From positions 1 to 15,731 of the forward strand of contig JBKJQQ010000075.1 of the NCBI GenBank assembly GCA_046593875.1: a stretch of DNA of 15,731 nt, given 5' to 3'. Position numbers and translations under genes: made by a program. The notes under the pieces were generated by a model. That model had not been told where the DNA came from and searched no databases. It saw only the letters and a program-made list of their open reading frames with translations. The stretch comes from SCTD01 sp046593875 (lineage in GTDB: Bacteria > Actinomycetota > Actinomycetes > Mycobacteriales > SCTD01). The first letter of the stretch is position 1. Each line of letters begins with the position of its first letter. Of the stretch, positions 1 to 7,388 are shown in pieces.

Positions 1-1809
1 CTGCTGACCTACCCCGGCTTCTCGTACGGCGTCTCGGACAAGGACCCGGGCGGCTACGTCTCGCACGCCCTGTCGATCTCGCGCACCGGCGACTACAGCT
101 TCATCGACCCGGTGCTGGCCACCAACGGCCAGGACCCGACCTTCCCGGTCCAGGTGACGACGCCCGGTGCGCGCTTCTCCGGCGTGTGGGTGCGCGACGC
201 CGCCGAGGGCTTGATCGTCCCGCAGTTCTACCACCTGTGGCCGGCCCTGCTGGCGACCGCGCACGCTGCCGGCGGGCAGGCCGGACTGCTCGCCGCGGTG
301 CCCCTCATGGGGGTGCTGTCGGTGCTCGTCCTGTGTGCGCTGCTGCGCCGGGTGGGCTCGGCGATGATGGGCGAGAGAGCCGGTCCCGCAGCCGGTCTGA
401 TCGCTGCCGGTGCCGGTGGGCTGCTCCTGGCGACCAACATGCTGCAGGTCTGGCAGACCCGCTTCCCGACCACCGAGGTGCTCGCCCAGGCGTTCTACCT
501 GGGGGCCCTGCTCGGGATCGTGGTCGCCCTGCAGACCGGGTGGCGCCCGGCCGCGGGCCTGGCCGGTCTGCTGGTAGGTGTGGGCTGGCTCAACCGCGCG
601 GACGGCCTGCTCCTGGTGCTGCTCTCGGCCGGCATCGGCGCGGCGCTGCTCGCCACCCGCCGGTGGGACTCCCGGGCGACCTGGTACCTCGGCGGCCTGC
701 TGCTCGTCACGCCGCACGCGCTGCTGCAGGCCTACGACCTCGCGCTCAACTACTCCATCGCCAACAGCATCCCGCCGCTGCGAGTCGTGCTCGCCGTGGT
801 CGGCGCCTGCTTCGCCCTGGCCGTCGTCCTGCGGCTGCTCGCGGGGCGTCCGCTGGCTGCCGCGCAGCGCGCGCTGGAGCGCCGCCGGCCGCAGCTGGTC
901 ACCGGGGCGCTGGTCCTGCTCGGCGGCGCGGCCCTGCTGGCGCTGGGCTTCCTGCGGCCCCGGCTGTTCGGCGAGGACTACTTCGACTACAACGACCGCT
1001 CGATGCTCCGCTCCTACGACGAGCAGATCATGAGCCGGCTCGCGTGGTTCGTCAGCGTCCCCGGCTTCCTGCTGATGCTGGTCGGGCTGGCCGTCGTGGC
1101 CCTGCGCAAGTGGTCCGCGCCGGTCTGGACGGTCGTCCTGCCGACGCTGGTGCTGTTCCCGCTCTACGGCTACACCGCCAGCAACTCCACCCGACTGCTC
1201 TGGTGGTCGCGCCGCTACATCCCCACCGTGCTGCCGGGCATCGTCATCCTGCTCGCGCTGGCGATCGCCTTCTTCGCCGTCTGGCGCTTCCGGGGTCGGC
1301 TCTGGACCGCGGTGCCGGCCGCCCTCGCCCTGACCGGCCTGGTCGGCTTCTTCCTGTCGCAGACGATGCCGCTGCGCCAGCACGACGAGTGGCGCGGCAG
1401 CTTCGAGGTCTCCCAGCGCCTCTCGGACCTGTCCGGTGACGCCGAGGGTGTCTACCTCTGGGAGTTCGACCAGGGCTGCTGCGCCGGTCCGACGAGGCTG
1501 TTCGCGACGCCGGTCTGGCTCCAGCACGGCGAGCTGTCCGCGCTGCTGCCGAGCGACGCCAACATGGCCATCGACGGCAACGCGCGGCGGACCGTGATCG
1601 ACCGGTACGTCGAGCGCTTCGACGGCCAGCCGGTCTTCATCGTCGCCCGCAACGGGGTGCTCCCGGACGGCATCGACCCCTCCCGCGTCCAGCCGGCCGA
1701 CCGGATCCAGGTCGACCTGCCGATGTGGGAGGAGAGCGACCTGGAGCGTCCCGACGAGGTCCGCCAGATCCCGGTCGACATCGCCGTGTGGCGCGTCCGC
1801 GGGACGTGA
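1..1809 (+). CDS. Polytopic membrane glycosyltransferase, GT-C/GT39-like (5' end outside window)
   Basis: The reading frame is open from base 1 to the TGA at 1807-1809 (602 codons), so the true start lies upstream; the GTG at 112 is an internal valine. An early D-P-G-G-Y-V motif (codons 15-20) and the following G-D-Y-S-F-I-D-P fit the first extracytoplasmic loop of GT-C enzymes, where an acidic residue is usually catalytic. About 11-12 hydrophobic segments follow to about codon 457, including an R-R-Y-I-P..L-P-G segment typical of this group. The last ~145 residues look soluble and extracytoplasmic and contain a Cys-Cys pair. GT-C enzymes move sugar from polyprenyl-phosphate donors to acceptors outside the membrane. 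The acceptor and sugar cannot be read from sequence. The stop overlaps the next gene by 4 nt, so the two are probably co-translated. Confidence 0.82.
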   Translation: MLTYPGFSYGVSDKDPGGYVSHALSISRTGDYSFIDPVLATNGQDPTFPVQVTTPGARFSGVWVRDAAEGLIVPQFYHLWPALLATAHAAGGQAGLLAAVPLMGVLSVLVLCALLRRVGSAMMGERAGPAAGLIAAGAGGLLLATNMLQVWQTRFPTTEVLAQAFYLGALLGIVVALQTGWRPAAGLAGLLVGVGWLNRADGLLLVLLSAGIGAALLATRRWDSRATWYLGGLLLVTPHALLQAYDLALNYSIANSIPPLRVVLAVVGACFALAVVLRLLAGRPLAAAQRALERRRPQLVTGALVLLGGAALLALGFLRPRLFGEDYFDYNDRSMLRSYDEQIMSRLAWFVSVPGFLLMLVGLAVVALRKWSAPVWTVVLPTLVLFPLYGYTASNSTRLLWWSRRYIPTVLPGIVILLALAIAFFAVWRFRGRLWTAVPAALALTGLVGFFLSQTMPLRQHDEWRGSFEVSQRLSDLSGDAEGVYLWEFDQGCCAGPTRLFATPVWLQHGELSALLPSDANMAIDGNARRTVIDRYVERFDGQPVFIVARNGVLPDGIDPSRVQPADRIQVDLPMWEESDLERPDEVRQIPVDIAVWRVRGT

Positions 1810-3524
1810 GGCGCCTCGCCGCGCCGCTGGTCTACCTGCTTCTCGGGGTGCTCGGTCACCTGCCGGCGTTCCGGTCGCTGACCACCACGACGATGTGCAG
1901 CTGCCGCGACGCACCGCAGCACGACTGGTTCCTGGCCTGGACGCCGTTCGCCGTCAGCAACGGGATCCCGCCCTGGTTCAGCAACCACCTGGTCGCGCCC
2001 GAGGGCGTCAACCTCATGTGGAACACCTCGATGCCGCTGCCCGCGCTGCTCGCCTGGCCGGTGACGGCGACGCTCGGGGTGCTGGCGTCGCACACGATGC
2101 TGGCGGTCCTGTCCTTCGCCGGCTCGGCGACCACCATGTGGCTGGCCAGCGGGCGGTTCGTCCGCTGGGGCTGGGCCCGCTTCGCGGCCGGCCTGCTCTA
2201 CGGCTTCAGCCCGTACCTCGTCGCGCAGGGCACCGGGCACCTCAACCTCTCCCTGGTGCTGCTGCCGCCGCTGGTGCTGCTGCTCGCGCACGAGCTCTAC
2301 GTCCGGCAGGCGTGGCGTCCGGTCCTCGTCGGCGGGCTGCTCGGGCTGGTCGCCCTGGCCCAGCTGCTGACGACCGAGGAGGTGCTGGCGTCGACCTTCG
2401 TGCTGGCCGCGATCGGCACGGCGGTGCTCGCGGTGCAGCACCGCGGCCTGGTCCGAGCCCGGACGAAGCACGCCGCCGTCGGCCTGGCTACCGCGGCGGG
2501 CGTGCTGAGCGTGCTGGCCGCCTGGCCGCTGTCGGTGCAGTTCTTCGGCCCGCGCCGGATCACCGAGTCGGTGCAGGACACCGCACCGTTCGCGGCCGAC
2601 CTGCTCGGTGGCGTCGTGCCGACCATCCACCAGTCGCTCGGCACCGACGCGACGATCACCTGGGGCGGCAACGACAGCGAGAACGGCAGCTACCTCGGGC
2701 TGCCGCTGGTCGTCGTGCTGGTCGCGCTGGCGTGGCGCTTCCGTGGCGAGGCCGTCGTGCGGTGGGCGTCCGTCGTCGGGCTCGTCGCGTGGGTGCTCTC
2801 GCTGGGGGAGCGGCTGCACGTCGCGGGCACCGAGACCGGCGTGCCGCTGCCGTACCTGCTGTTCACGAAGCTGCCGGTCCTGCACAACATGGTCGCGGTC
2901 CGCTACAGCCTCTACGTCGTGCTCCTCGGTGCCCTGGTGCTAGCCGTCGGCCTCGACCGCCTGCACGCGAGCGGGCGCCTGCGGCCGGCGGTCGCCCTGC
3001 CGGTGGCGCTGCTCTGCGTCGTCCCGCTCGTCCCGGACTGGCCCTACTCCTACGAGGAGTCGAACGCTCCCGCGTACTTCGCCTCGGACGCGGTCGAGGC
3101 GATCCCGGCCGGCTCGCTGGTGCTGACCTACCCGGTGCCGCGGTTCCCGGCGAGCGGGCCGATGCTCTGGCAGGCGCAGGCGGGCTTCCGCTACCGCTCG
3201 GTCGGCGGCTACGCCTACACGCCGCGGCCGGACGGCCAGGGCACCTTCGCCGGCGGCATCACCGCGTGGGAGCGGGTCGTCAGCCAGGCGCCGGCGGGAC
3301 GGCTCGGCGAGATCGCGCCGCAGGTGCGCGCGGCGCTGCTGGTGGAGATGGAGCGCCTGGCGGTGACGTCCGTGCTCGTGGCCGATCGGCCCGGGTCCGC
3401 CGACGTCGTGCGCGTCGTGACCGGGGTCCTGGGACGTGGACCGGACGAGGTCAGCGGCGGCGTGACCGCCTGGTACGACGTCGAGCCGCGCGAGCGCCGC
3501 GTCGAGCTCGGGCTGACCCGCTAG
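1806..3524 (+). CDS. Polytopic membrane protein, GT-C-like putative glycosyltransferase
   Basis: The GTG at 1806 is chosen because it forms a GTGA overlap with the preceding stop and leads directly into a first membrane helix (residues about 5-22). An in-frame GTG at 1725 would add 27 residues that are only a shadow of the upstream gene. The protein has 572 residues. After helix 1 come C-S-C-R-D-A-P-Q-H-D-W-F (31-42) and P-E-G-V-N-L-M-W-N-T-S (65-75), which match a widespread actinobacterial membrane family with an acidic D..Q..W motif in the first outer loop. About ten further hydrophobic segments end near residue 412. The C-terminal ~160 residues look extracytoplasmic and contain a Y-P-V-P and a W-Q-A-Q-A-G-F-R-Y-R element. 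A glycosyltransferase role on the outer membrane face is inferred from this topology and the neighbouring GT-C gene. A non-enzymatic polymer-handling role is possible. Confidence 0.8.
   Translation: MRRLAAPLVYLLLGVLGHLPAFRSLTTTTMCSCRDAPQHDWFLAWTPFAVSNGIPPWFSNHLVAPEGVNLMWNTSMPLPALLAWPVTATLGVLASHTMLAVLSFAGSATTMWLASGRFVRWGWARFAAGLLYGFSPYLVAQGTGHLNLSLVLLPPLVLLLAHELYVRQAWRPVLVGGLLGLVALAQLLTTEEVLASTFVLAAIGTAVLAVQHRGLVRARTKHAAVGLATAAGVLSVLAAWPLSVQFFGPRRITESVQDTAPFAADLLGGVVPTIHQSLGTDATITWGGNDSENGSYLGLPLVVVLVALAWRFRGEAVVRWASVVGLVAWVLSLGERLHVAGTETGVPLPYLLFTKLPVLHNMVAVRYSLYVVLLGALVLAVGLDRLHASGRLRPAVALPVALLCVVPLVPDWPYSYEESNAPAYFASDAVEAIPAGSLVLTYPVPRFPASGPMLWQAQAGFRYRSVGGYAYTPRPDGQGTFAGGITAWERVVSQAPAGRLGEIAPQVRAALLVEMERLAVTSVLVADRPGSADVVRVVTGVLGRGPDEVSGGVTAWYDVEPRERRVELGLTR
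3521..3524. other. Shared CTAG: overlapping stop codons of two convergent genes
   Basis: The plus-strand gene ends with TAG at 3522-3524 and the minus-strand acyltransferase ends with TAG at 3523-3521. Both stops lie within one palindromic CTAG, so there is no intergenic space and no room for a conventional terminator between the two operons. Confidence 0.9.
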
Positions 3525-4216
3525 GTCCAGCTGTCGGCGCGGCCGATCACCTTGGCGGGCATGCCACCGACCACGGCCCCGGCCGGCACGTCCTTGGTGA
3601 CGACGGCGCCCGCGGCCACGACCGCACCGTCGCCGATGGTCACGCCCTTGAGCACGATCGCGCGGGTGCCGACCCAGACCCGGTCGCCGATGCGCACGGG
3701 GGCGACCGAGGGCTGCTCCACCCCGTCGACGGTGAGGGCGTGGAAGTCGTTGTCGAGCACCTGCACGTCCCAGGAGAACGTGCAGTGGCTGCCGATCGTG
3801 ATCTCCTGCGCGCACAGGATCCGGGTGCCGATGCCGTTCACGTTGGTGCCGTGGCCGATGGTCAGCCGGCCGGCGTCGACGACGACGCGCACGCCGCGCT
3901 GCAGCGACACGACGCCGTCGCAGTGGAACGACGCCCCCTCGCGCACCCGGACGACGGAGGTGTCGTCCTCGCTCGACAGCCCGAACGACCCGAGGCCGAT
4001 CCGCAGCGCCCCGCCCTCGCGCACGACGATGCGCTCGGCGCCGGTCAGCACCGTGCGGCTGCCGACCCAGATGCCCTGCGGCGGCTGCTTCCGCAGCTTC
4101 GGCAGCACGCGGTGGCGCAGCACGCCGCGGTAGAAGGCGCGCAGCGAGGTCTCGCCCTCGGCGCGCAGCTCCTTGGCCTGCTGCGTGTAGGTCTCGCGCT
4201 CGGTGGGCGCCGTCAT
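3521..4216 (-). CDS. Left-handed beta-helix (hexapeptide) acyltransferase
   Basis: This 231-residue protein starts at ATG 4216-4214, overlapping the stop of the upstream GT2 gene as ATGA. Residues 1-45 are charged and mostly non-repetitive. From about residue 47 onward there are hexapeptide-type turns, ending in the classical I-G-D-R-V-W-V-G (177-184), V-T-I-G-D-G-A-V-V-A-A-G-A-V-V (192-206) and G-G-M-P-A-K-V-I-G-R (217-226) of CatB/maltose O-acetyltransferase-like enzymes. The D-N-D-F-H segment (155-159) places a His where the family's catalytic base normally sits. Such enzymes move an acetyl or other short acyl group from CoA to a sugar hydroxyl or amine. Coupling to a sugar transferase suggests it decorates an envelope glycan. 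The exact acceptor is unknown; a serine acetyltransferase role is less likely given the context. Confidence 0.85.
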   Translation of the reverse strand: MTAPTERETYTQQAKELRAEGETSLRAFYRGVLRHRVLPKLRKQPPQGIWVGSRTVLTGAERIVVREGGALRIGLGSFGLSSEDDTSVVRVREGASFHCDGVVSLQRGVRVVVDAGRLTIGHGTNVNGIGTRILCAQEITIGSHCTFSWDVQVLDNDFHALTVDGVEQPSVAPVRIGDRVWVGTRAIVLKGVTIGDGAVVAAGAVVTKDVPAGAVVGGMPAKVIGRADSWT

Positions 4217-5217
4217 CCGGAGCGGCGGGTCAGCGTCCGCGGGTCGGTCAGGGCCGGGTCCGGGCTGCCCGGGTCGAGCATCCCGAAGCGCATCTTCTTG
4301 ACGTGCTCGAGCTGATCCTCGATGAGCGCGCGGTTGGTGCGCAGCAGGTCGCCGATGATCCCGACGATGACGCTCATGAAGCTCATCACCAGCAGGATCG
4401 TGCCGACCAGCAGCGACTGCAGGTGGTTGCCGTCGTCGCCGACCGCCTTCAGCAGGGCGTAGCGCACGAACGGGATGAGCCCCAGCGCGCCGAGGAGCAC
4501 CGCGAAGAAGCTGAAGATCACGTACGGCTTGTACATGATGTAGGCCTTCACGATGGCGCCGGCCGACTTCAGGACGTGCTGGTAGGTGCTGGAGAACAGC
4601 CGCGACTCGCGCGTCTTCGGGTTGGTCCGGACCGGGACGGACTCGATCTTCATCCGCTTGTTGCCGGCCTGGATGATCGTCTCCATGCAGTAGCTGAACT
4701 GCGTGATGGTGTTCAGCAGCATCAGCGACTCGCGCGAGTAGGCGCGGAAGCCGCTCGCCGCGTCGGGCAGGTCGGTGCCGGCCGCCTTGTTGACGATGCG
4801 GCTGCCGAACTTCTGCAGCAGGACCTTCGGGCCGGAGAAGTGCTCGACCAGGTGGACCTGCCGGTCGGCGATGACGATGTCGGCGCGGCCCTCGAGGATC
4901 GGCTGGCACAGGTCGCCGATGCGCTCCTGGGGGTACTGGTTGTCGCCGTCGGTGTTCACGACGATGTCGGCACCGAGCTCGAGGGCCCGCTGCACGCCGT
5001 CGTGGAAGGACCGCCCGAGGCCGCGGTTGCGGGCGTGCCGGACGAAGTGGGTCACGCCGTGCGCGCGCGCGACCTCGACGGTCCGGTCGCTCGACCCGTC
5101 GTCGATGATCAGCACGAGGATCTCGTCGATCCCCGGGATCTGCGTCGGGATCGAGGACAGGACCGCGGGCAGCGTCTCCTCCTCGTTGAGGCAGGGGACC
5201 TGGACCACGAGGCGCAC
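4213..5217 (-). CDS. GT2 polyprenyl-phosphate sugar transferase with two C-terminal membrane helices
   Basis: This 334-residue protein starts at GTG 5217-5215; an in-frame TAG three codons upstream (5229-5227) excludes a longer form. The GT-A fold motifs are P-C-L-N-E-E-E (8-14), I-D-D-G-S-S-D (38-44), and N-T-D-G-D-N-Q-Y-P (88-96), which holds the metal/nucleotide-binding aspartates. D-A-A-S-G-F-R-A-Y (152-160) is also typical of DPM1/GtrB-like enzymes. Two hydrophobic segments (about 232-252 and 268-290) anchor the C-terminus, with a charged tail after them. The family transfers a sugar from a nucleotide donor to undecaprenyl or decaprenyl phosphate on the cytoplasmic face, which then feeds GT-C enzymes. 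Two GT-C-like genes lie just beyond the convergent junction, consistent with such a donor-acceptor pairing. The sugar (mannose, glucose or other) is not determined. The stop overlaps the acyltransferase start by 4 nt. Confidence 0.87.
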   Translation of the reverse strand: MRLVVQVPCLNEEETLPAVLSSIPTQIPGIDEILVLIIDDGSSDRTVEVARAHGVTHFVRHARNRGLGRSFHDGVQRALELGADIVVNTDGDNQYPQERIGDLCQPILEGRADIVIADRQVHLVEHFSGPKVLLQKFGSRIVNKAAGTDLPDAASGFRAYSRESLMLLNTITQFSYCMETIIQAGNKRMKIESVPVRTNPKTRESRLFSSTYQHVLKSAGAIVKAYIMYKPYVIFSFFAVLLGALGLIPFVRYALLKAVGDDGNHLQSLLVGTILLVMSFMSVIVGIIGDLLRTNRALIEDQLEHVKKMRFGMLDPGSPDPALTDPRTLTRRSG

Positions 5218-5223
5218 GCCGCG

Positions 5224-5229
5224 ATGCTA
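5224..5229 (-). promoter_or_regulatory. Putative -10 box (TAGCAT) for a leaderless GT2 transcript
   Basis: On the minus strand, TAGCAT is followed by exactly 6 nt (CGCGGC) and then the GTG start at 5217. This TANNNT-to-start distance is the pattern of actinobacterial leaderless mRNAs, and no Shine-Dalgarno sequence is visible upstream of this start. No convincing -35 was found. The box is part of a GCTAGC palindrome (5226-5231) that recurs in the other divergent gap at 7381. Confidence 0.5.
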
Positions 5230-5289
5230 GCGACCAGGCAGGAGCGGCGTGGGCGGCGTCGAACACACAAGGACTGCCCCTGCCCTCCT

Positions 5290-5293
5290 GGAG
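5290..5293 (+). promoter_or_regulatory. Ribosome binding site GGAG that fixes the GTG start at 5299
   Basis: GGAG ends 5 nt before the GTG at 5299. That GTG is followed at once by Arg-Arg-Ser-Arg and a hydrophobic stretch, that is, a signal peptide. This supports 5299 over the long open frame that continues upstream through the GT2 gene. Confidence 0.6.
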
Positions 5294-5298
5294 TCCAC

Positions 5299-6693
5299 GT
5301 GCGTCGCTCTCGTCTGACCCTGTCGGTCCTGGTGTCGGGGGTGGTGGTGAGCGTGCTGGCCGGCGTCGGCGCCGCGGCCGCCCCCGCGCGGACTTCCGCC
5401 ACGCCCGTCTTCACCAACTACGAGGCGCCGGGCAGCCTCGGCCGCAACGCCGGCGAGCCGACCCTCGGGATCAACCCCAAGACCGGTGCGGTGCTGTTCC
5501 AGGCCTACACCGACACGCTGCGCGTCACGGACTTCAAGGCCGACGGGACGGCGACCTGGGAGGTCGGCGACTTCCCGACCCCGCAGCCGGTCAGCTTCGA
5601 CCCGATCCTGGAGACCGACCCGGACACCGGGCGCACCTTCACCTCGCAGCTGCTGCTGGCCTGCAGCCAGGGCGGCTACACCGACGACGACGGCAAGACC
5701 TTCCAGCTCTCGGAGGGCTGCGGCCTGGGCTCGGCCTTCGACCACCAGACGGTCGGCTTCGGCCCGTACGTCAAGGGCGGTCGGCTCGCGGCCCTGAAGG
5801 ACCCGATCGCCAACTACCCGAACGTCGTCTACTACTGCGCGCAGGACGTCGTGTCGGCCAAGTGCTCCATGAGCACCGATGGAGGGCGCACCTTCCCGAC
5901 CACCGGGGTCGCCTACACGTTCCCGCAGTGCCCGAGCGGCGGCATCTTCGGCCACATCAAGAGCGCCCCCGACGGCACGGTCTACCTCCCGCCGCGGACC
6001 TGCAACGACATCACGGGTGCGCCCGGTGAGACGGGCGTGGCGGTGAGCGAGGACAACGGCCTCACCTGGCAGGTGCGCAAGGCCCCCGGGGCCGTCTACG
6101 GCGACTCCGGCCACCCGAGCGTGGGGGTCGGGACCAACGGCGACATCTACCTCGGCTACGGCGGCCGCAGCGGTGCCAAGGACCAGCCGCGCGGTGGTCC
6201 GCCGATGGCGGTCATGAGCAAGGACAAGGGCAAGACGTGGACCACGCCGGTCGTGCTCGGCAAGGACCTCGGCATCAAGAACACCCGCTTCCCGGTGGCC
6301 GTCGCCGGTGACGCCGGCCGCGCCGCGATCGGCTTCCTCGGCTCCAAGACCGGCGGCGACGGCAGTGACCGGGCCAAGTTCATGGGCCGCTGGGACCTCT
6401 ACGTCGCCTACACCAAGGACTTCGGCAAGACCTGGCGCACGACCCTGGCCACCCCGGAGGACCCGATCCAGGTCGGCTCGATCTGCACCAACGGCACCAC
6501 CTGCGGCGCCGATCGCAACCTGCTCGACTTCAACGACATGATCATCGACCCGGAGACCGGCCGCGTCGTCGTCGGTCTGGCGGACGGCTGCCCGTCGGGC
6601 ACCGACTGCTCCACCAAGGTCCGCGCGGCCAAGGCGCTGATCAGCATGCAGACCGGCGGGCCCTCGCTCTACGCCAAGCCCAGGAAGAAGTAG
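5299..6693 (+). CDS. Secreted Asp-box (BNR repeat) beta-propeller protein, sialidase-superfamily-like
   Basis: This 464-residue protein opens with an export signal: basic V-R-R-S-R, hydrophobic residues 6-22, and an A-G-V-G-A-A-A-A-P-A cleavage region near 26-30. Five Asp-box units of the form S/T-x-D-x-G-x-T-F/W are visible near residues 128-135, 192-199, 250-257, 307-314 and 372-379, spaced as blades of a six-bladed propeller would be. Ten cysteines, an even number, suit an oxidised extracellular fold. Asp-box propellers include sialidases, other glycosidases and carbohydrate-binding proteins. I do not see the R-I-P motif that normally precedes a sialidase's Asp boxes, so enzymatic activity is uncertain. 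It stands alone, divergent from the GT2 operon with an 81 bp gap, and ends just before a strong hairpin. A binding or structural role in the envelope is as likely as hydrolysis. Confidence 0.85.
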   Translation: MRRSRLTLSVLVSGVVVSVLAGVGAAAAPARTSATPVFTNYEAPGSLGRNAGEPTLGINPKTGAVLFQAYTDTLRVTDFKADGTATWEVGDFPTPQPVSFDPILETDPDTGRTFTSQLLLACSQGGYTDDDGKTFQLSEGCGLGSAFDHQTVGFGPYVKGGRLAALKDPIANYPNVVYYCAQDVVSAKCSMSTDGGRTFPTTGVAYTFPQCPSGGIFGHIKSAPDGTVYLPPRTCNDITGAPGETGVAVSEDNGLTWQVRKAPGAVYGDSGHPSVGVGTNGDIYLGYGGRSGAKDQPRGGPPMAVMSKDKGKTWTTPVVLGKDLGIKNTRFPVAVAGDAGRAAIGFLGSKTGGDGSDRAKFMGRWDLYVAYTKDFGKTWRTTLATPEDPIQVGSICTNGTTCGADRNLLDFNDMIIDPETGRVVVGLADGCPSGTDCSTKVRAAKALISMQTGGPSLYAKPRKK

Positions 6694-6706
6694 CCCTCCC
6701 GTCCGC

Positions 6707-6737
6707 ACCGCCCTCGCCGGCTCCCGGCGGGGGCGGT
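6707..6737. terminator. Bidirectional hairpin terminator between convergent genes
   Basis: A 14 bp stem (arms 6707-6720 and 6724-6737) closes over a 3-nt CTC loop. Pairing is perfect except for one position that reads as a G-U pair on one strand. It sits in the 51 bp gap between the convergent Asp-box protein and methyltransferase genes, exactly where a shared terminator is expected. There is no U tract, which is usual for actinobacterial terminators. Confidence 0.8.
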
Positions 6738-6744
6738 CGGCGTG

Positions 6745-7371
6745 TCAGGCCTTGGTCGCCCACACGATCGTCCATGGGTACGGGGAGGCGACCTGGCGGA
6801 CCGTCGCGCACTGCGAGACGAACCGCTGGAAGCCCGCGCCGGTCCAGTGGTTGAGGTGGCCGGGCGTGTTGCCCAGGTCCTTGAGGTAGCGGCCGGTCAG
6901 CAGGTTGGAGCCGCGGAAGAACGGCTCGTGCGGCACCGACAGCAGCATGTGCCGGGACGTGACGCGGGCGAGCTCGCGCAGGCCGGCGTCCGGGTCGCGA
7001 AGGTGCTCCAGCACCTCGACGCAGACCACCAGGTCGAACTGCTCGTCCTTGAACGGCAGCCGCTCGGCGTCGGCGTGCAGGTAGTGCGGGCCCGGGCGGG
7101 AGCGCCACTCCTCGCGCAGTCCGGCGTCCGGCAGGTCGATCCCGACGCAGGAACCGAAGCGCTCCTGCATCTTCAGGCTGATGACGCCCTCGCCCGCGCC
7201 CACCTCGAGGGGGGTCGTCGCCGGCTTGGCGTCGGAGGCGATGTTCCCGACCATGCCGTCCAGGCGGGCCACGAAGCGCTCGGTCAGCCACTTGATGGCC
7301 GGGTTCTTGGCCGTGTACTTCTTGGTGTGGTTGCCGATCACGACGCCGGGCGTCTCGGGCGCTGCAGTCAT
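6745..7371 (-). CDS. Class I SAM-dependent methyltransferase
   Basis: This 208-residue protein starts at ATG 7371-7369. It has motif I L-E-V-G-A-G-E-G (55-62) for SAM binding, an acidic D79 at the end of strand 2 (G-I-D-L), D101 followed by A-E-R-L-P-F (the usual adenine-contact region) and F-D-L-V-V-C-V-E-V-L-E-H-L (112-124), as in Methyltransf_11-type enzymes. The later S-V-P-H-E-P-F-F-R-G (145-154) and G-H-L-N-H-W (171-176) occur in methyltransferases common in polysaccharide and glycolipid clusters, so a sugar or lipid-glycan substrate is inferred. There is no signal peptide or membrane segment, so it should be cytosolic. It is divergent from the flippase-like gene with only 23 bp between start codons, and convergent with the Asp-box gene. 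The substrate cannot be read from sequence. Confidence 0.82.
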   Translation of the reverse strand: MTAAPETPGVVIGNHTKKYTAKNPAIKWLTERFVARLDGMVGNIASDAKPATTPLEVGAGEGVISLKMQERFGSCVGIDLPDAGLREEWRSRPGPHYLHADAERLPFKDEQFDLVVCVEVLEHLRDPDAGLRELARVTSRHMLLSVPHEPFFRGSNLLTGRYLKDLGNTPGHLNHWTGAGFQRFVSQCATVRQVASPYPWTIVWATKA

Positions 7372-7378
7372 GGGCGCG

Positions 7379-7384
7379 AGGCTA
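7379..7384 (-). promoter_or_regulatory. Putative -10 box (TAGCCT) for a leaderless methyltransferase transcript
   Basis: Read on the minus strand, TAGCCT is followed by 7 nt (CGCGCCC) and then the ATG at 7371. No Shine-Dalgarno sequence fits in this space. It overlaps the plus-strand box by two bases. No clear -35 was found. Confidence 0.5.
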
Positions 7385-7388
7385 GCGT
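7383..7388 (+). promoter_or_regulatory. Putative -10 box (TAGCGT) for a leaderless flippase-like transcript
   Basis: TAGCGT is followed by 6 nt and then the GTG at 7395. It lies back-to-back with the minus-strand box within the GCTAGC palindrome at 7381-7386. The entire divergent gap is 23 bp, so conventional leadered promoters for both genes would have to sit inside the opposing coding sequences. Confidence 0.5.

Noticed and set aside
1895..4315. Very long plus-strand open frame (806 codons) across 1895-4315
   Set aside because: It runs out of frame through the second membrane protein and antisense to the acyltransferase, is Arg/Ala/Gly-rich with no recognisable motif, and is the expected by-product of high-GC coding.
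3521..5266. A single 581-codon minus-strand gene covering both acyltransferase and GT2 regions
   Set aside because: Only the last ~231 codons are in the acyltransferase frame. The upstream part is out of frame with the true GT2 and reads as low-complexity shadow, so this is not a fusion.
4303..5298. N-terminal extension of the Asp-box gene back to 4303
   Set aside because: The extension is antisense to the GT2 gene and has shadow composition. The GGAG site and signal peptide place the start at 5299.
5227..6708. Minus-strand open frame opposite the Asp-box protein
   Set aside because: It is a shadow frame. The plus-strand protein has a signal peptide, five Asp boxes and a ribosome binding site.
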